The notes under the pieces were generated by a model. It searched no databases. It had not been told where the DNA came from and saw nothing but the letters and a program-made list of their open reading frames with translations. The position numbers and the translations under genes were made by a program. A DNA stretch of 64,000 bases from positions 62,001 through 126,000 of the forward strand of contig NZ_JBHSJJ010000013.1 of assembly GCF_042652345.1 (NCBI RefSeq). The letters are read 5' to 3'. The DNA is from Negadavirga shengliensis. Lineage in GTDB: Bacteria > Bacteroidota > Bacteroidia > Cytophagales > Cyclobacteriaceae. How positions within the stretch are numbered: position 1 is the stretch's first letter; every line of letters begins with the position of its first letter. Of this stretch, positions 1 to 9,547 are shown one piece after another.

Positions 1-517
1 TCACGGATTCTCCAGCTATGCATACCCCATCACCTGGAGCGGTTTGGCCGGCAATGGTCACATAGGGCGCCCTGATGCTGAGTGGCTTTTCCAGATGGAT
101 AATCCCTGCCACGTTAAAGACAATGGTCCTGGCACCTGCCGCTTCACAGGCCTCTCTGAAAGTTCCGGGGCCTGAGTCTTCCAAGCTGGTGACCACATAG
201 ACTTTTCCTCCACGGCCACCCGGTGTAAATTTCCCTCCTCCTTCTGCACCGGGGAAGGCCGGTATCTCCGCACGTACCAAGTCCAGGGGATAAGCTGCCC
301 AAGGCACATACGGCCTCCCCTCCTTGGCTTCCTTATCCATTATTTCCAGGGAATTTTCCCAGATTTTGGCCAGTCTTTCTTCTTCCAGTTCCATGAGGGA
401 ATCGGTTTTGGCTTGAAGCTCAGGAGGAATCTCCGGATATTGGCCGAAGGTGTAATGGCTGAAAAACAAAAAAACAAAAACTGTCAATCCTGATCTTACT
501 TTTTCTGCTGTTAACAT
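1..517 (-). CDS. PL1 family pectate lyase, N-terminal part (runs off window start)
   Basis: An open frame of 172 codons starts at the ATG at 517 and leaves the window in frame at base 2. The first ~25 residues form a signal peptide ending near FGQYP. The rest closely parallels the lyase at 5715-7427: both share PAFPGAEGGG, GGRGGKVY, FNVAGII and TIAGQTAPGDGVC in the same order and spacing, which is the start of a PL1 right-handed parallel beta-helix. It should cleave polygalacturonate by beta-elimination outside the cytoplasm or at the cell surface. The catalytic part lies outside the window. It follows the SusC-SusD pair at 5477-672 in the same direction, so it is the third gene of that cassette. 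A hairpin at 618-653 separates it from SusD, so it may have its own promoter. Confidence 0.9.
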   Translation of the reverse strand, partial: MLTAEKVRSGLTVFVFLFFSHYTFGQYPEIPPELQAKTDSLMELEEERLAKIWENSLEIMDKEAKEGRPYVPWAAYPLDLVRAEIPAFPGAEGGGKFTPGGRGGKVYVVTSLEDSGPGTFREACEAAGARTIVFNVAGIIHLEKPLSIRAPYVTIAGQTAPGDGVCIAGESV

Positions 518-569
518 ATTATGGTCGTTAATTTTCAACTGGGCTAGTCCCATGCCGTAAATTGATTTA

Positions 570-577
570 CAAACTTA
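570..577 (-). promoter_or_regulatory. Candidate -7 box (TAAGTTTG) for the truncated PL1 gene
   Basis: On the minus strand this octamer matches the Bacteroidota -7 consensus TAnnTTTG exactly and lies about 50 bp upstream of the ATG at 517. A TTTG lies 15 bp upstream of it, closer than the usual 19-20 bp, so the -33 part is not convincing. The terminator-like hairpin just upstream makes a separate promoter plausible. Confidence 0.3.
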
Positions 578-617
578 TTGCGTTCATAACTACAAATCGT
601 TTTTTTGGAAAGTAATA

Positions 618-653
618 AAACCTTCCATTTCCCTGTTGGGAGCTAGAAGGTTT
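618..653 (-). terminator. Hairpin between SusD and the PL1 gene
   Basis: Outer arms 618-625 and 646-653 are perfect 8-bp complements, and an inner CCC/GGG pair (631-633, 638-640) encloses a 4-base loop. Read on the minus strand it lies about 20 bp past the SusD stop and is followed by TTATTACTTT. Position and shape suggest partial or full termination after the SusC-SusD transcript. Confidence 0.5.
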
Positions 654-671
654 ATAGTTGTTAAGTTTTTC

Positions 672-2381
672 TCAATACCCCGGATTCTGGCCAAACTCCT
701 GGGCATTCAGTAAAGCGTCCATTTCAACTTGCGGGATAGGTCTTACATAATGATGTTCCTGAAATTCGGTGATGTCGGGATTGTATCTGGCAATCCTGTC
801 CCCCAAAGTACGGGTACGTTTGAGGTCATACCATCGGGTCAGTTCCCCGCAAAGTTCCCTTGCCCTTTCATCCAACACAAAATCAAGATCCACTTGGTCA
901 GCGGAAACCATCATTTCGGAGGTATAATCCACCGGTTCCTTTTTTGCCGCCCTGGCCCTTATCACATTCAGATGCCCGGCGGCGGCGGCGGGATTACCCA
1001 GTTGCACTTCCGCCTCGGCGGCGATCAAATATATCTCCGCGAATCGCATCGCCATCACATCCTGGAAGCCTTCCCTCATGTTGGGATCGGTACGGGTTAT
1101 GGGATCCCTGAATTTCCAAAGCTGGACAAAATTATCAGGTTGATTCAGCGCTCCGTTGGATTCACGGTAGGTCCTGTTTCTGTCATATATCACATAAGGC
1201 ATGAATTCCTGATTCTCGATGGCCCGTTTTGTGATCAGCAGTGCCGTATCTATCCCCGCCCTGACCTGCGTACCGACCAGACTCGGATCCTTTCCATGGG
1301 TCTGGACATCATCTTCTGTCCAGGTATAATCCTCATTGGCAATCCAGACTTCCTTGAACGTCGCTTCATACCGGGCATCCATTTCTTCATCGTAAAAATC
1401 GAGAAGCGCCCTGGTCGGCATCAGTCTTCTGGTATCCTCATTGCCATACTCCAATGTCCTGTGAAGGCCTTTAAACCTGGTATAATTGGTCATGAAGAAC
1501 TGGTGCATCCGGTTGGCTCCTCCGGGATTCAATGAAGGGTTAAGGGAATAACTCACAATATGGAGTGCTTCAGGGTTTTCCTTGTTGTTTTGCGGGTCCC
1601 AAAGCGCATGTACATTATCCCATAAAGCTATTCCCAACTCATCCTTTCTTTCTATGATTTCATTGGCCATGTCCCGGGCCAGGGTAAAGTAAGTCTGGCC
1701 ATCGCCATAATATCCGCGAGTCAGGTACACTTTGGCCAGTAAGCCCAAAGCTGTTTTTTTGGTCGCCCTGCTGTATTCCTGACCATAGCTGACGGGCAAA
1801 TGTTCAGATGCAAACAGCAAATCCTCAATCATGAGATCGTAAAATGCCTCTTCAGGACTTCTTTCCGCCGTCAGGAGTGGCTCCCTGGTTTCTTCTGTTC
1901 TGAGCATGACGCCTCCCCACTGCTCCACAATGTGCCAGTAATAAAAGGCGCGGAGAAATCTTAATTCTCCCAACCTTTGGTTTCTTTCCAATTCATTGGT
2001 AAAACCTGCCTCATCAATCCTGTTGATGCCCGCATTGCACTGGTTGATGCCGACCCAGAGCCTGGGCCACTCGCCGATATTGGGGTTACCCTGAGTAGGC
2101 GTCAGCCCTGCATAACGGGTGTGCTGGTTGGCATAATTTGCGTTTTCCCTATTGAACCAAAGGTCTGTACCTACTTCTCCAAGGAAAAGCCCGTTCTCTC
2201 TACCATAAAACTGGGTTCTGTAGTGGTAGGCGCCATTCACAGCCGTGATGAACCCCTCAGGAGTGGTCCAGGCTGCATCGGCGGTGGTACCTGAGGGATT
2301 GAATTCATCCAGGTCGCAGGACACGATCCCTAAGGAAGCGCAGCAAATCAGTCCTTTATATATTATATTTTTTATTTTCAT
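672..2381 (-). CDS. SusD/RagB family glycan-binding lipoprotein
   Basis: A 569-residue SusD-type surface lipoprotein. The N-terminus has a lipobox (GIVSC, Cys about residue 22), so the mature protein is lipidated and should cap the SusC barrel. The body has the helical TPR-like SusD fold: an N-terminal motif around NIGEWPRLWVGINQCNAGINRI, the LRFLRAFYYWHIVEQWGG helix near residue 145, and the C-terminal FAEIYLIAAEAEVQLGN and DERARELCGELTRWYDLKR motifs typical of the family. Lipoprotein SusDs bind oligosaccharides before import. The gene begins 42 bp after the SusC gene at 2424-5477, and the two are surely co-transcribed. A pectin-derived ligand is inferred from the flanking PL1 genes, not from the sequence of this protein. 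Confidence 0.93.
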   Translation of the reverse strand: MKIKNIIYKGLICCASLGIVSCDLDEFNPSGTTADAAWTTPEGFITAVNGAYHYRTQFYGRENGLFLGEVGTDLWFNRENANYANQHTRYAGLTPTQGNPNIGEWPRLWVGINQCNAGINRIDEAGFTNELERNQRLGELRFLRAFYYWHIVEQWGGVMLRTEETREPLLTAERSPEEAFYDLMIEDLLFASEHLPVSYGQEYSRATKKTALGLLAKVYLTRGYYGDGQTYFTLARDMANEIIERKDELGIALWDNVHALWDPQNNKENPEALHIVSYSLNPSLNPGGANRMHQFFMTNYTRFKGLHRTLEYGNEDTRRLMPTRALLDFYDEEMDARYEATFKEVWIANEDYTWTEDDVQTHGKDPSLVGTQVRAGIDTALLITKRAIENQEFMPYVIYDRNRTYRESNGALNQPDNFVQLWKFRDPITRTDPNMREGFQDVMAMRFAEIYLIAAEAEVQLGNPAAAAGHLNVIRARAAKKEPVDYTSEMMVSADQVDLDFVLDERARELCGELTRWYDLKRTRTLGDRIARYNPDITEFQEHHYVRPIPQVEMDALLNAQEFGQNPGY

Positions 2382-2423
2382 GGTTTTTAACTTTAAGTTG
2401 ACAAGTGTTCGGGTTTTGTTTTG

Positions 2424-5400
2424 TTAAAAATCAAAATTGAGCCCTACGATAATCTGCCTGTTTAGCGGAAATCCTTCCGGGCCGCCTCGTTCCGGATCAT
2501 ATTGCCTAAGCAAGTGGCTCCCAGAGTGGGTCCACATGTTGTTGGCCGTCACATAAAGTCTAAGGTTTTCCACCGAAATCCTGTCCGCAATAGATTTTGG
2601 AAGGGTATAACCCAGGTTAACATTCCTCAGCTTGAAAAATGAACCGTCCACGAATGTCAGGGTCTGATAGCCAGCATATGTGGAAAGAACGGCATTTCTC
2701 ATCGGTCTTGGATAATCATTGGTCGGGTTCTCCGGCGTCCAATATTGCATAAATTCCGGCCCGTTGCCTTCACCTCCGGGATTGTATCTTCCAAGGACCT
2801 CCGCATGGATCATCTGCCCTACCCTGGCAAAAAAGAACAGCCCCAGGTCAAAAGATTTAAACCTGAAATTGTTTTGGAACCCGGCATACCACTGGGGTAC
2901 CTCTGATCCTATTGCCATCCTGTCCCGCTCATCAATCACGCCATCTCCGTTGAGATCCTGTAATTTGATATCTCCGGGCTGAAAGGGTGTACCACCAAAG
3001 GAGAGCTGGGCCGCTTCATCCGCTTCGTCGATCTGCCAGATGCCTTGTTTGTTCCAGGTATAAAAAGAGCTAATGGGATGGCCGATGATCAGCGCCTCTC
3101 TTTCATTGGTGATGATGTTTTGCCCATCCACCAATTCCGTAATCTGTTCTCTGTTGGAGGTAAAAGTAAGGGTGGAGTTCCAGGAGAAGTTGGTCCTTTG
3201 GATGTTTTGCGAATTGATGGTCAATTCCACCCCTCTGTTATTGGTTTCACCTATGTTTTGGTATACCCTCCTTACACCTGTGGAATAAGGCAAGGTCCTG
3301 GGCAACAACAAATCCGTGGTATTGGTATTGTACAGGTCCAGATTGACGTTGACCCGGTTGTTCCAAAGACCGAGGTCCAGGCCGATATTGGTAGTAGTGG
3401 ATCGTTCCCATCCCACGTTCAAATTCCCGATTTCTTCTCCAAACATCAGTCCCGGGGCAGCCACCTCCCCAAAAGAGATCTGGTTATTGATCCAGAGAAG
3501 GCTTTGGGTTCCATAAGGAGGAATGGCAGAGTTACCGGTAAGGCCGTAGCTTGCTCTTAATTTCATAAAGCTAATGCCTTCTACATTTTGTAGGAAATTC
3601 TCCTCACTCATCACCCAGCCGGCAGCGACTGAGGGGAACATCGCCCATTTGTTGCCTGGAGCCAGTCTGGAGGCCCCATCATACCGATTGGTAACGGTGA
3701 ACAAATACTTATCTTGATAGATATAATTCAATCTGGCAGCATATGACATCATATTATGCCCCGTATAATTAGAGCTGATTGTCCGGCTGGTGGGCTCTGT
3801 AGCTCCAAGGTTGTAAAAAAGCTGGGAAGGCAAGACCTGATCGAAACCCATGGCGCTCAAGCCATCCGCATCCCTTTGGATATAATTGGTCACCCCGGTG
3901 ATCGTAAAATTATGGTCATTGATTTCCTTGTTGTAGGTGATGATGTTATCGAAGTTGAAAAACCTGATAAAGTTCATGTTGGCTTCGGAAATGGACCTTA
4001 GGGCATTGCGCTGCCTGAAGGAGGTAGCATCATCATATCGCCCTTGTCTGTCATTGGTCAGGTTGGTACCAAAATTGGAACGGATGCTGAGTCCCTCGAT
4101 GGGTTTATATTCCAAAAAGGCGTTCAACATGATATTGGTACGTATCGTATTGTTGCTTTGGATATGCGGCCCTCTCTCGTCTGTCAAAGGGCTGACGGTG
4201 CTTTGGTCCGCAAATATGGGAAAACGGTTGATCTCGCCGTTTTCGTCAAAAGCCTGGCCAAGGGGACTGGTGTTCATGGCATTGGAAAGCACATCCTGCC
4301 TCCTGTTGATGTTGAAATAGGCCACTTGCCCCAGTGTACCGATCTTCAGTTTGGGGGAGATCTCATGATCGATGTTCCATCTGGCCGTGTACCTGGTGAA
4401 ATCATCATCCCTTAGAAGACCCGTTTCCTTAAAATACCCCGCGGAAACAAAAGCCTTGGTCCTTTGGTTGCCACCGCTCACGGATATGTTGTGGCTTTGC
4501 TGGGTACCGTCCTGCAACAAAAGGTCTACCCAGTCCACCCATTGGTTGTTCTGGACCGCATCCCATTCACCGGCTCCCTGAAAGGCAATCGGGTCATCCG
4601 ACGGGCTGTTCCAGTCTCCTGAAGTCCTAAAAGCCTCTCTTCTTAATTGGATGTAACTGTCTCCCGTCCTGACATTGGGAAAGGGAGTGAGGCCGTTGAC
4701 CCCATAAAAGCCATCATAGGATATTTTGGTTTTTCCCTCCGCACCGCTTTTGGTGGTCACAATGATCACACCGTTGGCACCCTGGGCCCCATAGATGGCC
4801 GTCGCTGATGCGTCTTTGAGTACTTCTATGGACTCAATATCATTTGGATTCAGGTTTTCGATGTTCCCGCCCTGGAAACCGTCAATGATATAGAGCGGCT
4901 CATTGCTCGCACCGATAGAACGGTTACCTCTCAACACGATATTTACGCCTGAACCCGCCTGGCCGGAAGCCCTGGTAATGTCCAGGCCGGCAGCCCTTCC
5001 TTGAATACCTTCCAAGGCATTGTGCGTGGGTGTCAGCAGCATTTCATCGGACCTCACCGAGGATACAGCGCCGGTCAGATCCCTTCTCCGGGTGGCACCA
5101 TAGCCGATGACCACTACCTCTTCCAATGCCTGCATATCTTCTTCCAGTTCTACATTGATTTCGGAGCGGTTGCCTACCTCAATTTCCTGCATGTAGTGAC
5201 CTATGGAGGAAAAAACCAGTACTGCTTGATTGTTAGGAACATTCAATGAATAACTACCATCTACGTCGGTTACTGTTCCCGAACTGGTGCCCTTGATCAA
5301 TATGTTCACCCCCGGCAAGGTTTCTCCGCTGGAGGCAGAGCTTACGGTGCCCGAAACGGTCCTGGCGCCACCTTGGGCTGAAGCCCAGTAGATGTTGCAG

Positions 5401-5477
5401 GTGATCAAAGCAAGGATCAACCCACATGTTTTTAAGAAAAAGGACGATCGCCTTTTTTCAAGTACCCTATTTACCAT
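2424..5477 (-). CDS. SusC/RagA family TonB-linked outer membrane transporter (no STN domain)
   Basis: A 1017-residue SusC-type importer. After a signal peptide (about 1-35) comes a carboxypeptidase-regulatory-like domain (about 38-115, GTVTDVDGSYSLNV). A TonB-box region follows (EEVVVIGYGATRRRDLTGAV), then the plug with LYIIDGFQGG and VLKDASATAIYGAQGANGVI, then a 22-stranded barrel with the usual aromatic C-terminus (VGLNFDF). It imports oligosaccharides across the outer membrane using TonB energy, paired with the SusD directly downstream. Unlike the SusC at 9548-13057 it lacks the STN signalling domain, so it should not be wired to FecR. Its promoter carries the tandem 10-bp repeat motif at 5597-5616. 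Confidence 0.95.
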   Translation of the reverse strand: MVNRVLEKRRSSFFLKTCGLILALITCNIYWASAQGGARTVSGTVSSASSGETLPGVNILIKGTSSGTVTDVDGSYSLNVPNNQAVLVFSSIGHYMQEIEVGNRSEINVELEEDMQALEEVVVIGYGATRRRDLTGAVSSVRSDEMLLTPTHNALEGIQGRAAGLDITRASGQAGSGVNIVLRGNRSIGASNEPLYIIDGFQGGNIENLNPNDIESIEVLKDASATAIYGAQGANGVIIVTTKSGAEGKTKISYDGFYGVNGLTPFPNVRTGDSYIQLRREAFRTSGDWNSPSDDPIAFQGAGEWDAVQNNQWVDWVDLLLQDGTQQSHNISVSGGNQRTKAFVSAGYFKETGLLRDDDFTRYTARWNIDHEISPKLKIGTLGQVAYFNINRRQDVLSNAMNTSPLGQAFDENGEINRFPIFADQSTVSPLTDERGPHIQSNNTIRTNIMLNAFLEYKPIEGLSIRSNFGTNLTNDRQGRYDDATSFRQRNALRSISEANMNFIRFFNFDNIITYNKEINDHNFTITGVTNYIQRDADGLSAMGFDQVLPSQLFYNLGATEPTSRTISSNYTGHNMMSYAARLNYIYQDKYLFTVTNRYDGASRLAPGNKWAMFPSVAAGWVMSEENFLQNVEGISFMKLRASYGLTGNSAIPPYGTQSLLWINNQISFGEVAAPGLMFGEEIGNLNVGWERSTTTNIGLDLGLWNNRVNVNLDLYNTNTTDLLLPRTLPYSTGVRRVYQNIGETNNRGVELTINSQNIQRTNFSWNSTLTFTSNREQITELVDGQNIITNEREALIIGHPISSFYTWNKQGIWQIDEADEAAQLSFGGTPFQPGDIKLQDLNGDGVIDERDRMAIGSEVPQWYAGFQNNFRFKSFDLGLFFFARVGQMIHAEVLGRYNPGGEGNGPEFMQYWTPENPTNDYPRPMRNAVLSTYAGYQTLTFVDGSFFKLRNVNLGYTLPKSIADRISVENLRLYVTANNMWTHSGSHLLRQYDPERGGPEGFPLNRQIIVGLNFDF

Positions 5478-5570
5478 AATAGCATTATTTTGGGAATTAA
5501 GTTAATTAAACTAGTCTTTCAAAATGGGATAAATAACCGATTTTCAGCTACTTACTTCCAAAATTCAATG

Positions 5571-5625
5571 TAAAGTTAGAAGACTGCCTAAATTAACATT
5601 CCTGAACCTACCTGATAGAGGGGTA
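5571..5625 (-). promoter_or_regulatory. SusC promoter with tandem 10-bp operator-like repeats
   Basis: On the minus strand, TACCCCTCT (5625-5617) is followed by two adjacent 10-mers, ATCAGGTAGG (5616-5607) and TTCAGGAATG (5606-5597). An 18-bp gap follows, then TAACTTTA (5578-5571), a close match to the TAnnTTTG -7 box. The SusC ATG is 93 bp further on. No TTTG is present at -33, which suggests activator dependence. The same layout occurs at 16500-16545 and 34189-34254. Confidence 0.6.
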
Positions 5626-5714
5626 TTTAGTGTAAAGCGAACGTTCTAATTCCTATATAAGGTGTTTTAATGACATTTAATGACGGGGCGAATAGTCAAA
5701 AGGGCTCATTTCCT

Positions 5715-7427
5715 TTATCCACCCGTTAATTGCGCTTTATCCAATAGGGTATCGTGGTTATTTTCGGACACACTCCAATCCACTTTTTCAAGTGGATTGA
5801 TGCCGTTGATGTATTTTTCTATGTTGGTATACCCGTCCCCGTTCACATCGCCGTTGGCATCGGACGGATCCCGGGGATCTAAGCCATATTTCTCTTCCCA
5901 AACATCCGGCATGCCATCCCCATCGCTGTCCTTATAAGGTGTGCCGCGGTATTCTGGATAACCGCCCACTTGGGAAACGTCCGTAATAATCCCCTGTTTG
6001 TAAGCATCCCTTGGCAGCCTCCTGTGCTCGAATTGGTAAAAGCTTTCCGGATCGAGGTCGGCTACATACTCCGCTTTTCCGGTGCGGACGGTGCGGATAA
6101 TCCTCTCGTCGACCGGATCCCTTTTAGGTAATGTCGCCCCCGCGTTTTCCAATACGTGTTCATAGGCAGCCTCGGCAGGGAAAATTGTCAGTTCCGGCAT
6201 GGGAAAAGGGCTATTTGATTTGATCCGCGGAAAATAGTGGCTGGCCTCTTCCAACGTCATACTGCCGTCTTTGCCGTTAAGCTGCACTCCGCCATCCCAA
6301 TTGTCCCTACTCACTGCCTCATGGCCTTCGACAATATTGCCTTCGACATAGGCCCTTCCAAAGATGGTGGTGTCCAGTCTTGTCAACACCGCATCGGGCC
6401 GCAATATCCGGTAGCCGATGGGCTGGTCCCCAGGGGTAACCGGACCGGGCTTGTAGTAGTTGTTGACAATATTGTATTTTGCTTTATAATCCCCGCCGTC
6501 CGTGGTCCGGTGGCTCCAGTTGAAAACCACATTGTTCACAAAATTGAAAATACCGTTCCATCCAATGGAGGGGTTTCTTCCCGCATTGCTGGCCCAGAGG
6601 TTACGCATAAAAGTTGCATTTTCTCCTCCCAGGGTGCTGCCCAATGAGTGGTTGTAAGTATCCAAGGCTTCAGAGAAGATACTGTTTTGTATGGTCACGT
6701 TGACCGTTCCCATCTTTTCCGTGGGATAATCACCGCCCGGATGGTACATGTGACGGTAGATGGACATGTTTTCGTCCAAACCCCAACTGGCAGATACGTG
6801 GTCAATGATGATATTGCCCACCGGGTTTCCTCCAATGGCATCATCCCTGCGTCCTACAAAGGTCTCCCCTCTCCTGAACCGCATATGTCTGATTACCACA
6901 TCATGGGTGTCTATCCAGACGCTCTCGCCGGCCACACAGACGCCATCACCCGGTGCGGTCTGCCCTGCTATGGTGATGTAGGGAGCCCTGATGATCAAAG
7001 GGCTCTCCAGCCTGATGATACCGGCTACATTGAAAACCACGATCCTGGCACCGCCTTTTTCACAGGCTTCCCTCAGTGTGCCAGGACCTCTGTCTGCAAG
7101 ACTCGTGACGGTATAAACTTTGCCGCCCCGGCCTCCAAATGAGAACATCCCACCGCCCTCCGCGCCGGGAAAAGCAGGGATATCCGCCTGCGGCAAGTCG
7201 GTGGGCCGGAATGCCCAGGGAACATATGGCTTACCATTTTCAGCTTCCTTCAATACGATGGGCAGGGCTTCTTCCCAAGCCAGATCTGACAGCCTCCCGG
7301 CTTCCTTCATAATGGAATCGGATTTTGCTCTGGCTTCCGCCGGGATTTTGGGATACTGTGCCCAAGCCTCAATGGTTATGAATAAAGCAGTTATCGCTAC
7401 AGGTATAATTCGAATTATTTGTCTCAT
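5715..7427 (-). CDS. PL1 family pectate lyase with C-terminal calcium-binding repeat segment
   Basis: A 570-residue secreted lyase. Signal peptide about 1-23 (EAWAQ). The PL1 beta-helix runs from PAFPGAEGGG (about 85) to about 440, with IDHVSASWG at 208-216 and a GRNPSIGWNG turn near 283-292 containing an Arg-Asn-Pro like the catalytic region of the family. Residues about 490-540 carry two Asp-rich loops (DSDGDGMPD, DANGDVNGDG) of the thrombospondin-3/dockerin EF-like type, probably Ca2+-binding and structural. It should cut homogalacturonan by beta-elimination. It lies 65 bp after SusD (7493-9502), is the third gene of the STN cassette, and is a close paralogue of the truncated gene at 1-517. 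Confidence 0.93.
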   Translation of the reverse strand: MRQIIRIIPVAITALFITIEAWAQYPKIPAEARAKSDSIMKEAGRLSDLAWEEALPIVLKEAENGKPYVPWAFRPTDLPQADIPAFPGAEGGGMFSFGGRGGKVYTVTSLADRGPGTLREACEKGGARIVVFNVAGIIRLESPLIIRAPYITIAGQTAPGDGVCVAGESVWIDTHDVVIRHMRFRRGETFVGRRDDAIGGNPVGNIIIDHVSASWGLDENMSIYRHMYHPGGDYPTEKMGTVNVTIQNSIFSEALDTYNHSLGSTLGGENATFMRNLWASNAGRNPSIGWNGIFNFVNNVVFNWSHRTTDGGDYKAKYNIVNNYYKPGPVTPGDQPIGYRILRPDAVLTRLDTTIFGRAYVEGNIVEGHEAVSRDNWDGGVQLNGKDGSMTLEEASHYFPRIKSNSPFPMPELTIFPAEAAYEHVLENAGATLPKRDPVDERIIRTVRTGKAEYVADLDPESFYQFEHRRLPRDAYKQGIITDVSQVGGYPEYRGTPYKDSDGDGMPDVWEEKYGLDPRDPSDANGDVNGDGYTNIEKYINGINPLEKVDWSVSENNHDTLLDKAQLTGG

Positions 7428-7492
7428 TACTGATTTTTCCTCGGTTTGAAGGGATAAAATTTACCGTTCTTGGGTTTTAAAATCTTTACCGG

Positions 7493-9502
7493 TTAATCTG
7501 CTAATGGATCAAAGGTACCCGGACCAGCCATGCTGTTCCAGCCCTTCGTCTGCTGCAGATAGGGAGAAGTATCCAAAATTTCCTGGTGCAGTCCGAAGAA
7601 ATAATATTCATCAAACCAGGTATAGGACCAGTCCACAGGGTTGGTGGGATCCAGATCGTCTTTTTCGATGACCTCAAAATGATTCTCGTACAGGTAGTCC
7701 AGGTATTCCTCCTCATTGGACACGCCCGGAGGATAAGTTTCAGGATGCCGGTCAAGCACGGGAGCCCCTGAGTTGTTGGAGCCCAGTAGGGGATCCGCTG
7801 CACCCTGGTAAAAATTCCCGGATTCGTCTTTGACCGCCACAAATATTCCTTTTCTCCTCGTGCCATGGATTGGCTCCATTCCTAACCGGCTGACGGTTCC
7901 ATGGGAGTTGTCAAACAGCATCCATCTTCTCAGGTCCCAATACCGCCGTCCTTCATACGCCAGCTCTACCTTTCTTTCATTGATAACCGCTGCAAACGCC
8001 TGATCGCGGCTCAGTCCGATTCCAATGCCAAAGGTACCGTCCAGGTTTTCCACGCCGGCACGTTCCCTGATCTCCATGATACCGTTGAGCCCATCAGAGA
8101 TATTCCCTATACCTATGGCGGATTCCGCCAGATTAAGTATCACCTCTGCAAAGCGGATTTCCATGACGTCCAGTCCGCTTACCACAAAATCGTCGACATT
8201 GCTTGCCTGGGGATCCGTGGCTTTGCGCATATAGATGCCACTTGCGTTCGCACCCACTGTCTCCGTAGTGCCATTCGGTAGTTCCTCGCTGTCATTTCTA
8301 AACCATCTATAGCTCCAGTGTCTGTAATTTTGATCTTCTCTGTACGGCCAGTGTGCTCCGTTATAAACAAATGTTTTATAAAAACGGGGATCTCTGTTCT
8401 TGTAAAATTTATTGGGTTCGTAATTATAGACGGTAGATTCCCCAGGCTTCTTGCCATCTGCCATGGGAAATGCATCCATCATTTGCTTGGTGGGGGTAAT
8501 CTGACCGGCCCCGCCGATTTCCCTTGGGCGACAAGCCCGCTCCCAGCCATTGTTCTTCCTGGTCTGGTCTGAAGTGACCGTATTAAAACCATATATCATG
8601 ACGGCCTCAGGATTCCCCACCTCTTCAAACCACATTTTTTCCCAAGCTTCACCGTTTTCAAGGTTGCCGTTTTTGTACAGGCCAAAACCACTGGCCTCTA
8701 GAATATTTTTTGCTTCCATGTTGGCTTCATAAGCGCGCTGCCATCTGTCCTGGCTGTCATCACGGTTAAACTGCGGACTGGCCCAGGTAAGCAAAACCCT
8801 TCCTTTGAAAGCCGCAGCGGCCCCACTGGTGATCCTTCCCCAATTGGCATTATCCCATTTACCGGGAAGCATCGCTATGGCCTGGTCCAGGTCTTCCACT
8901 ATCTGCTCAATACATCTGGCAGTGGAGCTTCTCGGTACCTGGGTCGTTTCAGCTTCTGCCAGAATCGGGTTTTGGGGTTCCAACACAATGGGGACACCGC
9001 CATACAACTTCACCATGTCAAAATACTGCCAGGCTCTCCAAAAGTACATCTGCCCCTTCAGTTCGTTGCGGAGACCCTCGGGAAGGCCATGATTGTCTAT
9101 TTCGGCCAGAAACTGGTTGATCTGCCGCATCCTGGTCCAGGTATTGTTCTGAACACTGGTGCCCATTCTCGCACCGAAATATTTAAGTGCATGATCCTGG
9201 TTATATGAAATCTGTGCATAGGGACGGTTGATAGCACTTTGGCCCGGAAGCTCATCCGTATCTTTGGAAAACTCAAAACCCCCGTACAAATCCCAGATAA
9301 GCGCCCTGTTGTTATTGGCAGGCTGAAACAAGTGATATACATGATCCACATAAGCAGTGGCCATCATAGGATCTTCAAAAACCTGTTCGTTTACTCCGGT
9401 CAAATCCCTTTTTTCCTGCAGGAAATCATCACTACAGGCGGTCAGCAACAACAGGGTGAAGGATAAGACGGACATTCTATATGTATAATTAATCTTTTTC
9501 AT
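7493..9502 (-). CDS. SusD/RagB family glycan-binding lipoprotein
   Basis: A 669-residue SusD-type lipoprotein with lipobox LLTAC (Cys about 23). SusD signatures include GQMYFWRAWQYFDMVKLYGGVP (about 150-170), TSGAAAAFKGRVLLTWASP (about 235) and, near the C-terminus, MEIRFAEVILNLAESAIG and NERKVELAYEGRRYWDLRRW. It is about 100 residues longer than the SusD at 672-2381; the extra length is mostly in the C-terminal third (VAVKDESGNFYQGAADP onwards). It sits 45 bp after the STN-SusC gene (9548-13057) and 65 bp before the PL1 gene, all on one strand, so the three probably form one transcript. The ligand is inferred to be a pectic oligosaccharide from context. Confidence 0.93.
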   Translation of the reverse strand: MKKINYTYRMSVLSFTLLLLTACSDDFLQEKRDLTGVNEQVFEDPMMATAYVDHVYHLFQPANNNRALIWDLYGGFEFSKDTDELPGQSAINRPYAQISYNQDHALKYFGARMGTSVQNNTWTRMRQINQFLAEIDNHGLPEGLRNELKGQMYFWRAWQYFDMVKLYGGVPIVLEPQNPILAEAETTQVPRSSTARCIEQIVEDLDQAIAMLPGKWDNANWGRITSGAAAAFKGRVLLTWASPQFNRDDSQDRWQRAYEANMEAKNILEASGFGLYKNGNLENGEAWEKMWFEEVGNPEAVMIYGFNTVTSDQTRKNNGWERACRPREIGGAGQITPTKQMMDAFPMADGKKPGESTVYNYEPNKFYKNRDPRFYKTFVYNGAHWPYREDQNYRHWSYRWFRNDSEELPNGTTETVGANASGIYMRKATDPQASNVDDFVVSGLDVMEIRFAEVILNLAESAIGIGNISDGLNGIMEIRERAGVENLDGTFGIGIGLSRDQAFAAVINERKVELAYEGRRYWDLRRWMLFDNSHGTVSRLGMEPIHGTRRKGIFVAVKDESGNFYQGAADPLLGSNNSGAPVLDRHPETYPPGVSNEEEYLDYLYENHFEVIEKDDLDPTNPVDWSYTWFDEYYFFGLHQEILDTSPYLQQTKGWNSMAGPGTFDPLAD

Positions 9503-9547
9503 AATTTTCGATCTTTAATACAGGTACAACTGTTTTGTCTCCGGGTC

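Noticed and set aside
729..1535. 268-residue plus-strand open frame
   Set aside because: Antisense to the SusD gene; its translation is low in recognisable structure.
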